Below are positions 37,866 through 48,388 of a stretch of 64,000 bases of DNA, in pieces. Under the pieces are notes generated by a model. The model was not told the origin of the DNA and ran no database searches. It saw only the letters and a program-made list of their open reading frames with translations. Where the stretch lies: positions 1,612,001 through 1,676,000 of the forward strand of contig NZ_AP012544.1 of assembly GCF_000829055.1 (NCBI RefSeq), read 5' to 3'. Every line of letters begins with the position of its first letter. Position 1 is the stretch's first letter. The position numbers and the translations under genes were made by a program. The stretch comes from Lacticaseibacillus casei DSM 20011 = JCM 1134 = ATCC 393. GTDB taxonomy: Bacteria; Bacillota; Bacilli; Lactobacillales; Lactobacillaceae.

Positions 37866-38872
37866 TTACTGTTTGCGGCGTCGAATCGACTGGATTTTCT
37901 TAACCCCGGCGTAAAGACCGATGCCTAACACAACCCCGCCGCCTAAAATTAGATACCACGGTATTGATGTTACCGGCGTATCCGGCTTAGATAACTCACG
38001 TAACTTGTCGGCATCTTTCTTGGAAACGGTAAATGTCCGCGTCAGGTTCCACGTGCGCCCACCTCCTTTGGCAACCAGCTTAAGTCGATATTTTCCCGGT
38101 TCCAACGGGCCTTTACCAAGATTAAGCTTGAAATTAAAATTGGAATTCGGTGCCATGTTGATACGAGTTTTTTCGGATCGATAAAGCGCCTTACCGCCTG
38201 ATTGGCGATAAAGATAACCGCTCACGTGCAAATTGCGCAGGATGGCTGCTTCAAAGTTCTGGATATTAGCAAGAATTGCCGGCTGACCGTGATCGTTATC
38301 CGCTGCCACTTGTCGCAATTTCAAATCAGGTACGACCGGCTGATCGGATTCCGACAACATTAAGCCGACCGCATAAACATAGCGATTGGTTACAGCGCCT
38401 TTTTCGTTGCCTTTATCATCAGACTTGGCCTTGAATTGCAACCCGCCAAGCACCGTTCCTGAGAAGGGCTTGGCCGACATTTTCAAATGGATCTTAACGG
38501 TTTGTTGGCTAAGAGCAGGAATCGTCACCTCAGCCGGCAACGTCACAATATCCTGTAGGTTGACCGGTAAAGTCGGATCAGCCGGTTTAGGAGACTTACC
38601 GTATTCAACGACCCCGTTATCATTGGTAAACGCTGAGTGGGCAGCCAGTAAAACTGTCAAAGGTGCTGTGTTGCGGTTCTGGATCACGACCTCTAGATTC
38701 TGCTCCTGATTCGGCGAGACCCGCAAATCAAAATATGTCTGACTTGTATCCCGCTGGTTTGCCGGTAAAACCGTTTTGACGGTAAAACCGGCATCATCAG
38801 CAGCCAACACCTGTTGCGGCCGCAAGCCAATCCCAAAAGCAATCACCCCTATAGCCAAGCTCAATAAAAGCC
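37866..38872 (-). pseudogene. DUF916/DUF3324 surface protein (CscA-like), 5' end lost at IS30 copy 2
   Basis: This encodes the membrane-anchored WxL-binding partner: a signal-peptide core (LLLSLAIGVIAFGIG...VLAADD), a DUF916 domain (FDLRVSPNQEQNLEVVIQNR), a DUF3324 region, a transmembrane helix near residues 300-322 and a basic tail (KKIQSIRRRKQ). The open frame from the IS boundary reads NARLLLSLAIGV, with a stop just inside the IS and no ATG. The original start codon, its ribosome site and the basic n-region are missing. A TTG at 38864 is the only start in view. The IS here has no target duplication, so flanking DNA was probably deleted. Confidence 0.85.
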
Positions 38873-40133
38873 GCGCATTTTAGAATCAAGTTAGCCACTG
38901 TCTCAAAATTTTTTGGACAATAAAAAACATCAAGAACAGATATCCTGTATCATTGAAGTTCCTACCCAAACAATGGAAGAGGATATTGTCTTGATGCAGA
39001 AACAGGATAGCACACACCGCCAAAAAGGTCAGCACTTAACATCACTCGAGCGCGGAAAAGTGGCCGGATTCCGCCAAGCTGGGAAGTCCAATCGTTGGAT
39101 TGCTGCTGAAATTGGCGTCTGCCCGCAGACCATTAATAATGAAATCAAGCGAGGTACAGTAGATCAGGTCAAGAAGAGTAATGGCAAGCGCGTCTACCAT
39201 CGACAATACCTGCCAGAGGCTGCTCAGGCACGTTACGAGACTGCACGCTTGAGCTGCCATCGTCCTGACAAGTTCGCCAGCGTACAGGTCTTCTTAACCT
39301 GGTACGTACAGCGAGCTAAGCAGGACAAATGGTCGCCGGATGCTTCAATCGGCTATGCCAAGCGACACAAGCTGTTTACTCCTGAAGAGCTTGTTTGTGC
39401 CTCGACTTTGTACCAGTACATTGACGACCAACGCCTAGAGATTCGAAATATCGACCTGTTGGAGAAGACTAAGCGGAAGACCTCTCACCAGCACCACACC
39501 AAGGCTAAGCGCCTGGCTGGCCGCAGTATCGAGGAACGGCCTAAGGTCGTTGAACGACGCAGGCAGTTCGGTCACTGGGAGATGGATACCATTGTCGGTA
39601 AACGCAATGGCAAGGAGAGCGTCATCTTGACTCTGATTGAGCGCAAGACCCGTTGCCAACTTCTCCGCTTGATCGAAGGACGAGATGCAGACTCTGTGAG
39701 CTATGCATTGCGTGGAATCAAGCGCGAATGGGGAGCTTGCATCAAGACCATCACAGCCGACAACGGACCCGAGTTCACCGCCTTAAATACTGCTTTTGCT
39801 GGGACGGAAACTGAGATCTTCTACGCCCATCCTTACACGTCCTGCGACCGTGGCACCAACGAGGCACATAACCGGATGATCCGCCAGGACTTCCCTAAGG
39901 GCATGTCCCTAGATGACATTAGCCCTAGTCAAGTGCAGGCCACGCAAGACCGCTTGAATCAGTTGCCTCGCAAACAACAGGGCTACTGCACACCCCAGCA
40001 AAACTTTGAGGCCGAAGCTCGGCGCGTTCGCCGCATGGCCCAGTAGTCTCTCTAGCGCCACAACTTCTATTTGATAACGGCCTGTTCTGGGATTGTCCTC
40101 AACGACTGGCTAACTTGTTCTTGCAATTTACGA
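38873..40133 (+). mobile_element. IS30-family element, copy 2 (1261 bp), without target duplication
   Basis: Same length and ends as copy 1. Its left flank (AATAAAAGC) and right flank (TCATTTTTCG) share no direct repeat, unlike the 13-bp repeats at copies 1 and 3. It separates the LPXTG-like gene from the 5'-truncated DUF916 gene and lies opposite to their transcription. Confidence 0.92.
38994..40046 (+). CDS. IS30-family transposase, copy 2
   Basis: The protein is identical to copy 1 (helix-turn-helix plus DDE core), with the same choice of starts. Identity of protein and length indicates recent transposition or gene conversion between copies 1 and 2. Confidence 0.92.
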   Translation: MQKQDSTHRQKGQHLTSLERGKVAGFRQAGKSNRWIAAEIGVCPQTINNEIKRGTVDQVKKSNGKRVYHRQYLPEAAQARYETARLSCHRPDKFASVQVFLTWYVQRAKQDKWSPDASIGYAKRHKLFTPEELVCASTLYQYIDDQRLEIRNIDLLEKTKRKTSHQHHTKAKRLAGRSIEERPKVVERRRQFGHWEMDTIVGKRNGKESVILTLIERKTRCQLLRLIEGRDADSVSYALRGIKREWGACIKTITADNGPEFTALNTAFAGTETEIFYAHPYTSCDRGTNEAHNRMIRQDFPKGMSLDDISPSQVQATQDRLNQLPRKQQGYCTPQQNFEAEARRVRRMAQ

Positions 40134-40222
40134 TCATTTTTCGTCTTGAAACCAGCCCAAAAGTTCAGCTATCACGCCACACCAACACTCAGTTTGCCAG
40201 GCACTGATATTTGCACTGGGTC

Positions 40223-40594
40223 TTATCCTTTCTTTAAAGTTAATCGATCCATAACCTTTTCCCGACCATACAAAACACTCGCGATCAAGAGAATGCAACT
40301 GCCGCAAAGCACCAGACTATTTTTGATCCATTCGTTTAGTTTTGGCAGGTATCGAGCACCTCCGCTCTCAATGCTTAACGGAGACGATCCACGGTCAGGC
40401 ACTTTTGGACTCTTAATCTGAATCGACTTAAAGTCCGGCAGTGGCAACGACCCGCCGCGTTGGCCGGACGGGTCGATAACGATTTGAACGCGCGCTTCGG
40501 TTTCAAAGGTAGCTGATGCGGTAACCTGCCCGGGTGGCATGCTCACCAAGAAGGCAAAGATGACGAGAGCCCCGCTGATACCTTTCTTCATCAT
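40223..40594 (-). CDS. Small cell-wall-anchored WxL-cluster protein (CscD-like), degenerate sorting motif
   Basis: A protein of about 123 residues with an N-terminal signal peptide (MKKGISGALVIFAFLVSM), a short extracellular part, then LPKLNE, a hydrophobic helix (SLVLCGSCILLIASVLYG) and a basic tail (REKVMDRLTLKKG). This is the layout of the small LPXTG proteins of WxL clusters, but LPKLN departs from LPXTG at the Thr and Gly positions, so sortase cleavage is doubtful. The ATG pair at 40594/40591 is preferred; a longer frame overlaps the previous gene. IS30 copy 2 lies 90 bp past the stop. Confidence 0.75.
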   Translation of the reverse strand: MMKKGISGALVIFAFLVSMPPGQVTASATFETEARVQIVIDPSGQRGGSLPLPDFKSIQIKSPKVPDRGSSPLSIESGGARYLPKLNEWIKNSLVLCGSCILLIASVLYGREKVMDRLTLKKG

Positions 40595-40599
40595 CTTGA

Positions 40600-41376
40600 T
40601 TAAATCGGCGCACTGGTTAGCGTCCATGTCAACTTGGTGGTGAATTCAGCTGACTTCAAGCCCTTCGTCGTGTAACTCTCAGCCGGAACGGTCAATGACA
40701 CACCTTCCCCTGCCTTAGCCAGATTGAAAAGGTTAATAAAGGTTCCCTTGGCGACATCCTTGTCGTTGACCGCCAAAACGTCAGTCGCCTGGCCGTCACC
40801 CATATAAACTTTAATGGCTTTACTTAAGCCAAAATGGTTGCTGGCATCGCGAGCCTGTCCATCCACAACACTGCTTTCCAGCAACGTGATGAAAGCATTC
40901 TCCAGCTTAACTGTCTTTCCTTGGCTATCCTTTTCGTCTGACTTCAGATTGGATGCCGACAAGCTGACCTTCCAAGCGTCTGCCCCCAGCCGCTTATCCG
41001 TCACTTGGAAGCGATTGGCCACCGGAATCGTTTTGCCATCCTGGCCTGTCCACTGATCAGGCTTAGCATAAACTGTTGTCGCAACAGTCGGATCCAACTT
41101 TAATTGGCCAAAGTCAAGTTGCGACACATAGTCTAACGTTAAGCCTTCACCACCTGCATTTTTGGTATTGTCGCCATTAGCCACCGTACCCGGCGTCTTG
41201 TCTTTGGGGTTAAGTGGATTTAAAACCCGAGTCGGCGCATCTGATTGCATAATCTTGACGCTGCCGTCAGTTGTCACCGTGCGGGCATCGTCGGCATGGA
41301 CAGCCGCTGAGTTCGTTGCCATCCCCACCGTCAACGCCGCAAGCGCCATGAACTTTAATTTTGTGTGTGTCTTCAT
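40600..41376 (-). CDS. WxL-domain surface protein (CscB-like)
   Basis: A 258-residue secreted protein with a signal peptide (cleavage after AAVHA) and a WxL domain that binds peptidoglycan without covalent linkage. The two conserved motifs are DAWKVSLSASNL (about residue 137) and LTWTLTSAP at the C-terminus, in the usual spacing. It lies between the large WxL gene and the small LPXTG-like gene. It appears intact, though its DUF916 partner has lost its start. Confidence 0.9.
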   Translation of the reverse strand: MKTHTKLKFMALAALTVGMATNSAAVHADDARTVTTDGSVKIMQSDAPTRVLNPLNPKDKTPGTVANGDNTKNAGGEGLTLDYVSQLDFGQLKLDPTVATTVYAKPDQWTGQDGKTIPVANRFQVTDKRLGADAWKVSLSASNLKSDEKDSQGKTVKLENAFITLLESSVVDGQARDASNHFGLSKAIKVYMGDGQATDVLAVNDKDVAKGTFINLFNLAKAGEGVSLTVPAESYTTKGLKSAEFTTKLTWTLTSAPI

Positions 41377-41410
41377 TTGTCATCTTCCTCCTGAATAAAT
41401 TCTTCACATC

Positions 41411-44400
41411 TCAGACTGGTGTGTCGCCTAACGTCCATTGCAATTTAAAATCATAAGTATCAGCCGAAAATTCAAACATATTTTCCGGAATGCGTAGCAA
41501 CAACCCTGCTTGCGCATCATAGGTAAAGCTATGATCGATTTGTGCTTTGGAAACTTTCTTAATCCGTTGATTCGTACCCACTTTCAGCGGATATTCATGT
41601 GCATCTTCACGGAAAAACAATAGCGATTGCTTAACCGTTCGCTGCTTGCTGTCGGTCAATGGCGACTGTTGTTGAACATCAAGCGTCCAACTTGTCTTTC
41701 GACTCCGACCATCTCTGACTTTAATCGTCATGGTTGATTGATCGCCTACTCTAGGGACTTCAATCTTCTGCCCGTCAATCCGGACACTACCAAAATCAAT
41801 CACTTTAGGCATTTGAACAAAGCTGAGACTGCCTTCAGTTACTTCAATAGGAATCTCGTACACATAGGCAATCCGCTGATTAACACTGGCAACGCTGGCT
41901 TGGCTGACCTTGAGTTGAATTTGCTTTTTCCCAACAGTCTTTAAGTCAGGCATGTCAATTGATTCAATCTTCAATGACGCCTGTTGCTTGGCAACTTCAT
42001 TTTTAATGACCTGTTCGACCTTCGACGGATCCGTATGGTTTTCAAATGTTAATGCTGGGAAAACCATTTGATTCAAATCTAACAATCGATAGCCTTGATC
42101 GGTGACTTCGAACAGCCACTCCTTTTTGTTTTGACGTTTGGGCATACTTTGGGCAACACCGTTTTGCATCCAACTCACTTTGTTTTCAAGATGTTCCACA
42201 GCAAGTACATCGCCAGGTTTGGTCGCGGCAATCCGATCTTTTCCCCACTGATCCAGCAGCTGTTGCTTTCGAGTATCGCCATTTGCTGTTATTTCGGCAG
42301 CAAGCTGTTTGCGATCATGTACGGTTAACATGGTACCCGTGGTGGTATAAAGAGACGTGCTGAGATACTTCTGCTTTGGAAAGATACTGTGAACCTCGCG
42401 ATTATCATCATCGAGACCGTCCGTTGCCACGATTTGCAACTGATTCTGCTCTTTAACAAGCGCCAAGACGCCGCCAGCATAGCGCGGTGTCATTTCATAA
42501 CCTTTGATCGCAATCGCATTCCCATAACCAACCTTCATGGTGTTGGTGGACAAGACGCTCCCAGTGCTGGCATCAAAACGCATCGTCACATCAATGGGAT
42601 TACCGATTTTGGTCAAGCGCTGGTTCTTAGGATTTAACAACTTGTCGATGGCTTGCGGCCGATTGATCGAGAGCTTCTGATCACCCCACTTGACGTCGCG
42701 GTCATCGTACTCTTTAGCTGACGCAAGCATCGCACCTAATTTCGCCATCGTGACAGTTTCACCTAAATTGAAGGTGATTGGCTGAGTCGCAAAAGTGGCT
42801 CGCTTCACAACTTGAACCGGCACGTCATAGGTGGCTTCAACTTCCTTACCACTCATTAATTTTTCGGAAACGACTACCTTTGCCGATGTCTTGCCGACTT
42901 TACCGACGTCAGGGTTACCTTCATAACGTTTGATTGCCAGCTTGGCTTTGGCCGGTAATTTAAAGAATTCACGCAACCGTAGATCCATTTCATCTTGAGT
43001 GGCATGAACAGGAATATTGACACTTTGTGTTTTTAACTGATTCACCTGTAGTGGTCGAAAACCGTTATCGGTAATTTCAAAATAAAGCTCCTTGGGACGA
43101 TTAATCGCCGTCAGTTGCTGTTCTTTAGAATCCTGGGTATAACCGATTTTACCTGCTTCATTGGCCACTAAGATGACATCACCCGGTTCGACCGGCAATT
43201 CACGATTGTTGCCCCACGCATTCAGAAAGTCTTGCTTTTTAGCATCACCATTAAACCAATTGAGTGATTCTTTTGACAGATTCTTGGTGGTTGACTGTTT
43301 CATATCAACATGAGCAATCGCAGCGTATGGCTTTCCCTTAAACTGGTCATTGAGTGCGTTATTATCATTAGCCGCACCAGAAGTGGCGATGACTTTTAAG
43401 CCGTCATCATTCAACAACACATAGGCACCACCGGCATCACGCGATTGACCAGCCTCGTCACTCTGGCCGCGCATAACAATGGCGTTACCATAGGTTGCCG
43501 TTGCCGTCTGCGTGGACTGAATGTGACCCGTATTCGAATTGAAGAGGAACGGTGCAGGAAGCTTCTGGAACAGGACATCAATCCGCCTAGTCTTAGCATT
43601 CAGCTTGTCGTTGATTGCCTGCGGTAGCAAAAGTTCGATTTGATCATCCACCCACGCAACCGGGGTGCCATCAATTTGGTTGGCGCTGACAAACATGCGT
43701 TTTAAATTTTTCGCCCGCCACTGTTCACCTAGGACAAAATGACCGTCCCTAGCTTTAATGTCGCCAGCCGGAATCACATTTAATTTGACTTCATAGTCAA
43801 AATCCGCAACGCGATCTTCTTCTAACACTTCAAAAGTCCAGACAAATGCTTTGGTTTTACCGGGCTTGCTAACATCCGGTCGCGTTCTAAACCGCTTAGC
43901 AACGATATTGTATTTAATGCCGAGTGCTTTAGGGAACGTTGCATCTAATTCCGCATCAGTGGCATTTTGTGGCACATCGACAACTCTGGTTTCAAGCTGG
44001 TTCACTTTCATCGGTTTAAACCCTTGTTTAGTGATTTGAAAGAAAACCGCTTTCTTAATATTGGGATATTCAGCTTCCGACAACGTATGCACCTGTGAGT
44101 CTTTGGCATAGCTGATTTTGCCTTCAACATTTTCCACTTTAATGATGTCACCCAGCTGAACGGGTTGCACGCGATTCAAACCCCACTGATTCAGAAAATC
44201 CTGCTTCTTGGTATTCCCGGTGGCACCAGCAGTATTGTCTTGAAAAAAGCCCAAATTCAAAAATTTGTGATCCCGCATCGAAATATATTCAAACCGACCA
44301 TAAAATTGGTCCCCAAAGTTTGAATTGATTTTTCCATTGTCACTACTACCGCCAGATGTGGCAATCACTTTTAAAATTCCATCCGGATCACTGTCAACCA

Positions 44401-45005
44401 AGGACAAAACGCCCATGGCATTGCGATTTGCTGAGGTTTCTCGGCCATTAACAATAATGGCATTACCATATTTAGCAGTTGCCGAGCCAACGCCCGTCAC
44501 TTTACCTGTGCGCGAATGAAACAGCAAATCAATCTGTTGCTTGTTATACAACACGTCAATTCGCTTATTGGGTTCATTCAACCCCATTTGCCGTGTCGCG
44601 CTCTGAACCTTGTCGGGAATTGTTGGCCAAATATTCGAATTGGAATATGGGACACTGGTGCCATCAGCTTCATAAGCACCCTTCATTCACCGTGATCTTG
44701 TCTGGGTACTAAAATACTCACCCAGTGTAAAGTCCCTCAATCCTTGCTCCAGGCAGTAGCAGTCTTGCTGATAAGGCAGGGCCGGCCGTTTTGCTTAAAG
44801 GCACCATCGCTGGTTGCTTCAGCTTGCCATACTGTGTATTCCCGGCCATGCGACGATCAGTGGCCTTAACCGTATTCGCAATCCGGTCCCTAAACCGCGT
44901 TTGCACGTTGTCTTGCTTCCCAAAAGCAAAAAATGCGCAACTGATGCATACACCGGTAAACAGCGCTAATAGCACGAAACACCATCTTATGTGCTTTGAC
45001 GGCAC
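41411..45005 (-). pseudogene. Large WxL-domain protein (CscC-like) with stop and frameshift lesions near the N-terminus
   Basis: The 5' fragment begins at GTG 45005 (AAGGAGTG upstream), encodes a membrane/signal segment (WCFVLLALFTGVCISCAFF) and ends GARIEGLYTG at a TGA (44718-44720). The same frame meets a TAG three codons on, then reads YPDKITVNEG. Sequence continues one base out of frame as GAYEADGTSVPYSN in a 1091-residue frame starting at 44686. That frame has no signal peptide of its own, so without repair it could not be secreted. The body holds three tandem repeats of about 300 residues and a C-terminal WxL domain (SWTLDV, LQWTLGDTP). Together this suggests a former protein of about 1200 residues. 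Confidence 0.8.
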
Positions 45006-45322
45006 CTTTATCACTCCTTTCATAATATCCAATTGTGTAACACTGAATGTTACAAAAACTAATTTTATAGATCTTGGTGCTCTCATAAATTTCACATTTT
45101 TGGGCATTATGATTTTTGGAGATTCTGATTTTGGCTTTTATATTGTTTTATATTTATCGTGTATATTAATTTTTGCTAATTAAGATCAGTTACTTTCGTT
45201 GTAAAAACGGCTTCTTGCATCAATTCTATTTTATTTTCTAAATACCAAATATTCATCTTCCAATTAACCTAAATGCCATAAATTATTAATTGAAAGCGGA
45301 TCTGATCTTCGTCCTTGCCTTT
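45006..45322. other. Intergenic region between the regulator and the WxL operon
   Basis: About 320 A/T-rich bases with no supported gene. It presumably holds the WxL operon promoter and the binding site of the Mga-like regulator, but I found no clear -35/-10 pair or inverted repeat. Confidence 0.4.
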
Positions 45323-46550
45323 TCAAAACTGGCTGGAGATGGCAGTTTGCTCGCGAATGATGCTGACCAGCAAAGACTTGATTTGATCAATATCGTAAGT
45401 TGTTTCAATTTCATTGATTCGATAATGATGCTTAGCGGCAATAGCGGCCGATGACGTTTTGAAACTGGTAATTAGTAAATCATATGTCGCCGGTGCCTCC
45501 GCAATTTCAAGGACAACCGAGCACATGCCCGCCAAAGCCAGTTTTAAGCGCGCCATTACCGCAGATGTCGCCAACCAGTCGTCGTCCAGCAGAAGGCCGA
45601 TTCGAATCGGTTTAGTGATTTGAACATGGGTCACCATTAAAAGTCGCACATAATGCTGCGTTAAAAAAAGCCGTTTAGCAGGCGCAGCGCAACATGGGTG
45701 ATCCTTGGCCACGATCGCAGTCAACTCACTGGCCAATGTTTCTAAATGTTGCAACTGCTGATCATTGATTGACACCCAGTCAGATGGCTGAGCCAATAAC
45801 CTAAAGTCTCCTTGGAAAAACTGAATTCGATGATGTAATTGATTTAATGTGTACTGCATGCGGATCCTGGAAGCATCTGAACACTGCGTCTCAAAGCCTG
45901 CACAGATTTGCCGCAACGCCGCCATAAAATATTGATTCCGCTGCTGCACAGTCGGTAAAGCTAGTGCCAAATATTTTTCAACGTGACGAGGATCAGTTGC
46001 TGAGAAATCAATGATGTCCATCGAACAAACAAAAATATAGATGTTATAGACTTCAAATTCATCCAAAGCCAGCGCATATTGCTTGGCAATTTCAAATAGC
46101 CAATTTCTAATCATGTGATAAAGCGGATTTACTTCCAGCTGATGAAGCGTTTCTTCCGGGATGCCGGTAAATTTTTTATCGCCGGTAAAATGACGTTTAA
46201 GTGCAATATCCAGCCAAACGCACAGCTTGATTTCACCACGAGGAGAAAATTTAACCTTTGATCGTGCTTCGAATCTCTTAATGTAACGCCGGGCCGAAAA
46301 AGTTGCCGCCAAAGCTGCAAGCTCTTCGCTGTCATAGCTATTTAAAACCAATTGGTAATATAAATATCGAATCTCAACCTCTGAGCCAACCAACGTACCA
46401 TTTTTGATTTTGATCGCATGCGACTTCAGTCCGAGATTTAATTGTTTGATTTTGCGAAACACGGCGGCTTTACTCATGTACAACTGCGTGACGAATTCGT
46501 CAACCCGACATTTTCCTTTTTCCAGTAGTGTTGCCAAGATCTGATATTCC

Positions 46551-47811
46551 TCGTAAATTGCAAGAACAAGTTAGCCAGTCGTTGAGGACAATCCCAGAAC
46601 AGGCCGTTATCAAATAGAAGTTGTGGCGCTAGAGAGACTACTGGGCCATGCGGCGAACGCGCCGAGCTTCGGCCTCAAAGTTTTGCTGGGGTGTGCAGTA
46701 GCCCTGTTGTTTGCGAGGCAACTGATTCAAGCGGTCTTGCGTGGCCTGCACTTGACTAGGGCTAATGTCATCTAAGGACATGCCCTTAGGGAAGTCCTGG
46801 CGGATCATCCGGTTATGTGCCTCGTTGGTGCCACGGTCGCAGGACGTGTAAGGATGGGCGTAGAAGATCTCAGTTTCCGTCCCAGCAAAAGCAGTATTTA
46901 AGGCGGTGAACTCGGGTCCGTTGTCGGCTGTGATGGTCTTGATGCAAGCTCCCCATTCGCGCTTGATTCCACGCAATGCATAGCTCACAGAGTCTGCATC
47001 TCGTCCTTCGATCAAGCGGAGAAGTTGGCAACGGGTCTTGCGCTCAATCAGAGTCAAGATGACGCTCTTCTTGCCATTGCGTTTACCGACAATGGTATCC
47101 ATCTCCCAGTGACCGAACTGCCTGCGTCGTTCAACGACCTTAGGCCGTTCCTCGATACTGCGGCCAGCCAGGCGCTTAGCCTTGGTGTGGTGCTGGTGAG
47201 AGGTCTTCCGCTTAGTCTTCTCCAACAGGTCGATATTTCGAATCTCTAGGCGTTGGTCGTCAATGTACTGGTACAAAGTCGAGGCACAAACAAGCTCTTC
47301 AGGAGTAAACAGCTTGTGTCGCTTGGCATAGCCGATTGAAGCATCCGGCGACCATTTGTCCTGCTTAGCTCGCTGTACGTACCAGGCTAAGAAGACCTGT
47401 ACGCTGGCGAACTTGTCAGGACGATGGCAGCTCAAGCGTGCAGTCTCGTAACGTGCCTGAGCAGCCTCTGGCAGGTATTGTCGATGGTAGACGCGCTTGC
47501 CATTACTCTTCTTGACCTGATCTACTGTACCTCGCTTGATTTCATTATTAATGGTCTGCGGGCAGACGCCAATTTCAGCAGCAATCCAACGATTGGACTT
47601 CCCAGCTTGGTGGAATCCGGCCACTTTTCCGCGCTCGAGTGATGTTAAGTGCTGACCTTTTTGGCGGTGTGTGCTATCCTGTTTCTGCATCAAGACAATA
47701 TCCTCTTCCATTGTTTGTGTAGGAACTTCAATGATACAGGATATCTGTTCTTGATGTTTTTTATTGTCCAAAAAATTTTGAGACAGTGGCTAACTTGATT
47801 CTAAAATGCGC
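46551..47811 (-). mobile_element. IS30-family element, copy 3 (1261 bp)
   Basis: Inverted relative to copies 1 and 2, with the same ends. It is flanked by the 13-bp direct repeat GATCTGATATTCC at 46538-46550 and 47812-47824. It interrupts the Mga-like regulator. Confidence 0.94.
46638..47690 (-). CDS. IS30-family transposase, copy 3
   Basis: Same protein as copies 1 and 2 except for three substitutions: Arg to His in GFHQAGKSN, Thr to Ala in VFLAWYVQ and Glu to Lys in NGKKSVIL. The DDE residues are intact. The differences suggest an older or separately acquired copy. Confidence 0.92.
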   Translation of the reverse strand: MQKQDSTHRQKGQHLTSLERGKVAGFHQAGKSNRWIAAEIGVCPQTINNEIKRGTVDQVKKSNGKRVYHRQYLPEAAQARYETARLSCHRPDKFASVQVFLAWYVQRAKQDKWSPDASIGYAKRHKLFTPEELVCASTLYQYIDDQRLEIRNIDLLEKTKRKTSHQHHTKAKRLAGRSIEERPKVVERRRQFGHWEMDTIVGKRNGKKSVILTLIERKTRCQLLRLIEGRDADSVSYALRGIKREWGACIKTITADNGPEFTALNTAFAGTETEIFYAHPYTSCDRGTNEAHNRMIRQDFPKGMSLDDISPSQVQATQDRLNQLPRKQQGYCTPQQNFEAEARRVRRMAQ

Positions 47812-48285
47812 GATCTGATATTCCTTCGACTGTCGCAAAAGTTTCCGGTACAAGTCATCAAACAACACCGGCTTTTGCGTTTCCAAAAAGAGCCTGCGCC
47901 CTTTTCCCTCGTTGCATTGTCTAATTTGAGCTGCTTCGTCAAATGCCTGCAGCCGTTGTTGCAAAGACGCCACAGTGGCAGCAAGTGTACTTGGTGTCAC
48001 TTGTAGACTTTCGAGTAATCGGGAGTAAGAACAGCCATGCGTTCCGGCTGTCAAAAGTAACTGCAACAGCTTCACATCTCTAGCTTCGTTGCTTTCAATA
48101 AAATCATACAAATCCATGCCATTCGCCTCGCGATCTTACCATTGGATTATTCTAAGTTATCGTTCATCAATGTTTCATCATGTTAACATGACATTGTTAT
48201 CATGTCAGCTTGTTTTTTTAGTGTCTCTTATCCGGAAAATAGACGCTTTTATAATATGTATAATTTTAATATGACTTTTAATCCA

Positions 48286-48342
48286 AATAAAAACCCAATA
48301 TAAGCAACTGGTCTTGGCGTAAGACACAGTGCCTATATTGGG
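48286..48342 (-). terminator. Intrinsic terminator after murC
   Basis: CCCAATATA/TATATTGGG arms enclose further pairing (GTCTTACGCCAAGAC), and a T-rich run follows on the minus strand. It lies just downstream of murC. Confidence 0.8.
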
Positions 48343-48388
48343 ACACATCAACAAAATAATGGATTAAAATGGTTTTGCGATGTTCTAG

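Larger units (their letters stand above)
45323..48117 (-). pseudogene. Mga-like transcriptional regulator split by IS30 copy 3
   Basis: The N-terminal 102 residues (48117 to 47812) end RQSKEYQI, and the C-terminal 404 residues begin LATLLEKGKCRVDEF at 46537. The junction is exactly the IS30 with its 13-bp duplication. Removing the IS and one duplication gives a continuous 506-residue frame, a normal Mga-family length. The second helix-turn-helix (VDEFVTQLYMSKAAVFRKIKQL) lies just after the insertion, so DNA binding is likely lost. The gene directly precedes the WxL cluster on the same strand and probably activated it. Confidence 0.9.
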
